From positions 124,001-188,000 of the forward strand of contig NZ_AFWE01000073.1 of assembly GCF_000222585.1 (NCBI RefSeq): a DNA stretch of 64,000 bases, read 5' to 3'. Shown in pieces: positions 61,486 through 64,000 of the stretch (position 1 is its first letter; every line of letters starts with the position of its first letter). A model generated the notes under the pieces. The model was not told the DNA's origin. It ran no database searches and worked only from the letters and a program-made list of their open reading frames with translations. Made by a program: the position numbers and the translations under genes. This DNA comes from Vibrio scophthalmi LMG 19158. Lineage in GTDB: Bacteria > Pseudomonadota > Gammaproteobacteria > Enterobacterales > Vibrionaceae.

Positions 61486-62082
61486 ATGTCAACTAAACTG
61501 GCTAACCCAGCCCCACTAGGCCTAATGGGTTTCGGTATGACAACTATCCTGCTTAACATCCATAACGCAGGCTTTTTTCCAATCGATTCAATGATCCTAG
61601 CAATGGGTATCTTCTACGGTGGCCTTGGCCAAGTTCTTGTTGGTATGATGTGCTTTAAGCGTGGCGACACCTTTGGTACCACTGCTTTCACTTCTTACGG
61701 TCTTTTCTGGCTGACTCTTGTGGGTATTCTTGTAATGCCTAACATGGGCCTTGCTCCAAGCCCAGCAAGCTTCATGGGTTGGTACCTAGCACTTTGGGGT
61801 ATCTTCACTGGCTTCATGTTTATCGGTTCTCTTTGCTACCCAGTGGCAAAACAAGTGGTATTCGGCTCTCTAACGATCCTATTCTTCCTACTTGCAGCAC
61901 GTGATTTCACTGGTAGCTCACTGATCGGCACTATCGCTGGTATCGAAGGTATCTTCTGTGGCGCTAGCGCAATCTACTTCGCAATGGCACAAGTGCTAAA
62001 CAACGAATTCGGTCGCGTAGTACTGCCAGTTGGTGAAAAGCGTATCAAGCCAATCGTTGCTGCTGAGCAGGTAGCTGCTTAA
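61486..62082 (+). CDS. satP: Acetate/succinate:proton symporter (GPR1/FUN34/YaaH family)
   Basis: 198 aa, six membrane segments. The family signature [14 protein letters not shown] is at residues 7-20; [31 protein letters not shown] is the conserved central part. It takes up acetate, and in E. coli also succinate. AAAGG lies 9 nt before the ATG. Codon use is markedly optimised, hinting at high expression. Confidence 0.9.
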   Translation: MSTKLANPAPLGLMGFGMTTILLNIHNAGFFPIDSMILAMGIFYGGLGQVLVGMMCFKRGDTFGTTAFTSYGLFWLTLVGILVMPNMGLAPSPASFMGWYLALWGIFTGFMFIGSLCYPVAKQVVFGSLTILFFLLAARDFTGSSLIGTIAGIEGIFCGASAIYFAMAQVLNNEFGRVVLPVGEKRIKPIVAAEQVAA

Positions 62083-62110
62083 TCGCGCTATTGTTCTACA
62101 ACGATAAAAG

Positions 62111-62141
62111 AAAAGGGTTAGCCAATGGCTAACCCTTTTTT
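62111..62141 (+). terminator. Terminator between satP and the AGCS symporter
   Basis: Perfect 13-bp stem (62111-62123 with 62127-62139), AAT loop, T run. It mainly serves satP but can act on both converging transcripts. Confidence 0.92.
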
Positions 62142-62198
62142 GTACCAATCAGATAAGCGTGAGTAGCTTATGGCGATTGGAACATACACCGCTTTTTC

Positions 62199-63746
62199 TT
62201 ATTGTGGTGAGGTCTGTGAGACGACCTCGGTCTTATCTTCGTCGATCGGGTTATGCCCTGTTTTACGACGATAGCGCTCTTCCCAATAATGAGCACCTTT
62301 GATGCCCAATTTTAACGGGTTGAACGTATATTCTGTTACGCCTTGCTTCTGCTGTTCTTCATAATCTTTCAGCGCCTTTAGCGCGGGCTTAGAGAGGAAG
62401 AAGATAATCAAAATACCGACGATATTGAGCCATGCCATCAGGCCGACCCCAACATCACCCATCGCCCAGGCTAGATTGGCCGTTTTTACCGTACCGTAGA
62501 ATACCGATGCGATGATCACCAGCTTGAGGATGAACATCAGACCGCTCACTTTGAAAGTGCGACGGATGTAGGCAATATTGGTTTCAGCAATGTAGTAGTA
62601 AGCCAGAACGGTGGTAAACGAGAAGAAGAACAGCGCTAAAGCAATAAACGGTTTGCCGATCCCCGGTAGCGCGCTTTCAATCGCCATTTGGGTAAAGACT
62701 GGGCCATTGGCACTAATATCGGCTGCAAGGTGCTGTACTAGGAATGCGCCTTCGCCCGCGCCATGAACGTTATATGCGCCAGTGATTAGAATCATAAACG
62801 CAGTGGCTGAACAAACTAATAATGTATCTATATAGATTGAGAAAGCTTGCACTAAACCTTGTTGAGCTGGGTGCTCCACGTTTGCCGCTGCGGCTGCATG
62901 AGGGCCAGTACCTTGGCCCGCTTCATTAGAGTACACCCCACGTTTTACCCCCCAACCAATTGCGGCACCAAAGCCTGCCATTGGTGTAAAGGCATCGCCA
63001 ACGATCATTGAGAAGATGCGTGGCACTTCGCTGATGTTCAGCAGAATAATCACAAAGGCGGTGATGATGTAAGCCAGCGCCATAAAAGGCACAACAACCT
63101 GAGTGAAGTGAGCAATACGTTTTACGCCACCAAAGATAATGAAGGCTAAAATGATCGAGATAACCGTGCCGGTAAAGATTTTGGCAAAACTAAAGGTGCC
63201 GACAGCAGTTTCAATCATCTCACCACTACCAAACGCCGCTTCAACCGCATTACCAATGCTGTTTGACTGTACGCCAGGTAATAACACACCGCAGGCAAAA
63301 ATCGTGGCAATCGCAAAGATCCATGCATACCAACGTTGTCCCATGGCTTTTTCGATGTAATAAGCAGGGCCACCACGGAACTCTCCGTTATCTTCTTCTT
63401 TATAGATTTGGGCAAGTGTCGATTCAGCGTAGGCTGTTGCTGCGCCAAAAAACGCCACCATCCACATCCAAAACACCGCACCAGGGCCACCAAAGCCAAT
63501 GGCAGCGGCAACGCCAGCAATATTACCAGTACCTACACGGCCAGAAAGTGAAACCGCAAGCGCTTGGAAGGAGGAAATGCCTTTGTCAGAACTTTTACCG
63601 GAAAGAAGCAAGCGCCACATTTCAAAGAAATGACGTACTTGGACAAATCGCGTAGTGATTGAGTAAAACAAGCCGGCACCTAGGCATAAATAAATCAGTG
63701 CGGGGCTCCAAATGATTCCATTCAGAAAATCAACGAAAGACTGCAT
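62199..63746 (-). CDS. Alanine/glycine:cation symporter (AGCS family)
   Basis: 515 aa with about eleven membrane segments. The family signature GFGGPGAVFWMWMVAFFG lies near residues 84-101, preceded by SLSGRVGTGNIAGVAAAI; WGVKRGVYSNEAGQGTGPHAAAA is also conserved. It takes up D/L-alanine or glycine with Na+. The C-terminus is a charged cytoplasmic tail (EERYRRKTGHNPIDEDKTEVV). It is convergent with satP. Confidence 0.93.
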   Translation of the reverse strand: MQSFVDFLNGIIWSPALIYLCLGAGLFYSITTRFVQVRHFFEMWRLLLSGKSSDKGISSFQALAVSLSGRVGTGNIAGVAAAIGFGGPGAVFWMWMVAFFGAATAYAESTLAQIYKEEDNGEFRGGPAYYIEKAMGQRWYAWIFAIATIFACGVLLPGVQSNSIGNAVEAAFGSGEMIETAVGTFSFAKIFTGTVISIILAFIIFGGVKRIAHFTQVVVPFMALAYIITAFVIILLNISEVPRIFSMIVGDAFTPMAGFGAAIGWGVKRGVYSNEAGQGTGPHAAAAANVEHPAQQGLVQAFSIYIDTLLVCSATAFMILITGAYNVHGAGEGAFLVQHLAADISANGPVFTQMAIESALPGIGKPFIALALFFFSFTTVLAYYYIAETNIAYIRRTFKVSGLMFILKLVIIASVFYGTVKTANLAWAMGDVGVGLMAWLNIVGILIIFFLSKPALKALKDYEEQQKQGVTEYTFNPLKLGIKGAHYWEERYRRKTGHNPIDEDKTEVVSQTSPQ

Positions 63747-64000
63747 AAGTAGTTTCCCTGTTACTTATTGGTGTATTTACTTTATTTATCGTGTCGACAA
63801 ATATTAACCTTTATGTAAGTTATTTGTTAAATAAAACCTACTTTAATTGTGATGTACGTGATATAGAGCACAAGAAACCATGTCGTTATTACTTTTTGGC
63901 ATTTAAACGTAAGTAAGCTGGGATTATTGATGGGATCGTTGGTTAACGAGCTTGTTGCTAGATGAAAAGTAGGGGAGTTTAGCGAGATCGGGCTAGTGTA
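63747..64000. other. Upstream region of the AGCS gene, no further gene seen
   Basis: 254 nt of AT-rich sequence that should hold the AGCS promoter. I see no convincing CRP site, terminator or coding segment; the window ends here. Confidence 0.4.

Noticed and set aside
63139-63655. Several + strand open frames of 70-130 codons
   Set aside because: They lie antisense to the AGCS symporter gene, which has clear family motifs; their composition is that of shadow frames.
63840-63875. CRP site upstream of the AGCS gene
   Set aside because: Only the left half (TGTGA) fits; the right half is poor.

Overview
The window is about 64 kb of bacterial chromosome from a gammaproteobacterium. It is very probably a Vibrio or close relative, on the larger chromosome (chromosome 1). 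The evidence is the protein families and their order (tgt-yajC-secD-secF; rlmN-rodZ-ispG-hisS-yfgM-bamB-der; xseA, guaB, guaA), the Vibrio-type enlarged PstC and PstA, and a regulatory interval between an AlaX-like gene and a zinc-ribbon gene. That interval matches the place where crtS, the site that licenses chromosome 2 replication, lies in V. cholerae. Coding density is high. I see no prophage, transposase, integron or CRISPR array.

Layout. 1-4112: end of tgt and the yajC-secD-secF export operon. 4259-8887: a DUF1904-type gene, mepA, an orphan small gene, a ferredoxin (yfhL) paired with the U32 tRNA-hydroxylation protein trhP, and rdgC. 9045-19525: the phosphate regulon, with Pho box-phoB-phoR-pstS, then ppx on the other strand, then Pho box-pstC-pstA-pstB-phoU. 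19522-21977: a small outer-membrane beta-barrel protein, a LysR regulator and cutC. 22183-22637: three tandem tRNA-Tyr genes with a strong stringent-type promoter. 22910-27123: an RND efflux pump. 27217-29726: yebG with a LexA box, then a LysR regulator divergent from a TDT-family transporter. 29913-39519: recC, recB and recD. 39998-44475: argA, a DUF2850-type gene, mltA, tcdA and csdE. 44609-53124: rlmN, rodZ, ispG, hisS, yfgM, bamB, der. 53223-54663: the AlaX-like gene, the crtS candidate and the zinc-ribbon gene. 54804-59498: xseA divergent from guaB and guaA. 59676-63746: an NhaC-type antiporter, satP and an alanine/glycine:cation symporter.

How the parts work together. PhoR senses phosphate status through PstSCAB and PhoU and phosphorylates PhoB; PhoB boxes sit before both phoB and pstC. 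RecBCD processes double-strand ends, with RdgC and the SOS gene yebG elsewhere in the window. MepA, MltA, RodZ and BamB serve the cell envelope. GuaB and GuaA make GMP, and a near-consensus PurR operator lies between them, before guaA.

The most interesting parts are non-coding: the crtS candidate with its dense GATC palindromes (54262-54412), a 72-nt near-perfect hairpin before der (51532-51603), a structured leader before rodZ, a candidate small RNA between recD and argA, and a palindrome holding both stop codons of the convergent phoU/outer-membrane-protein pair.
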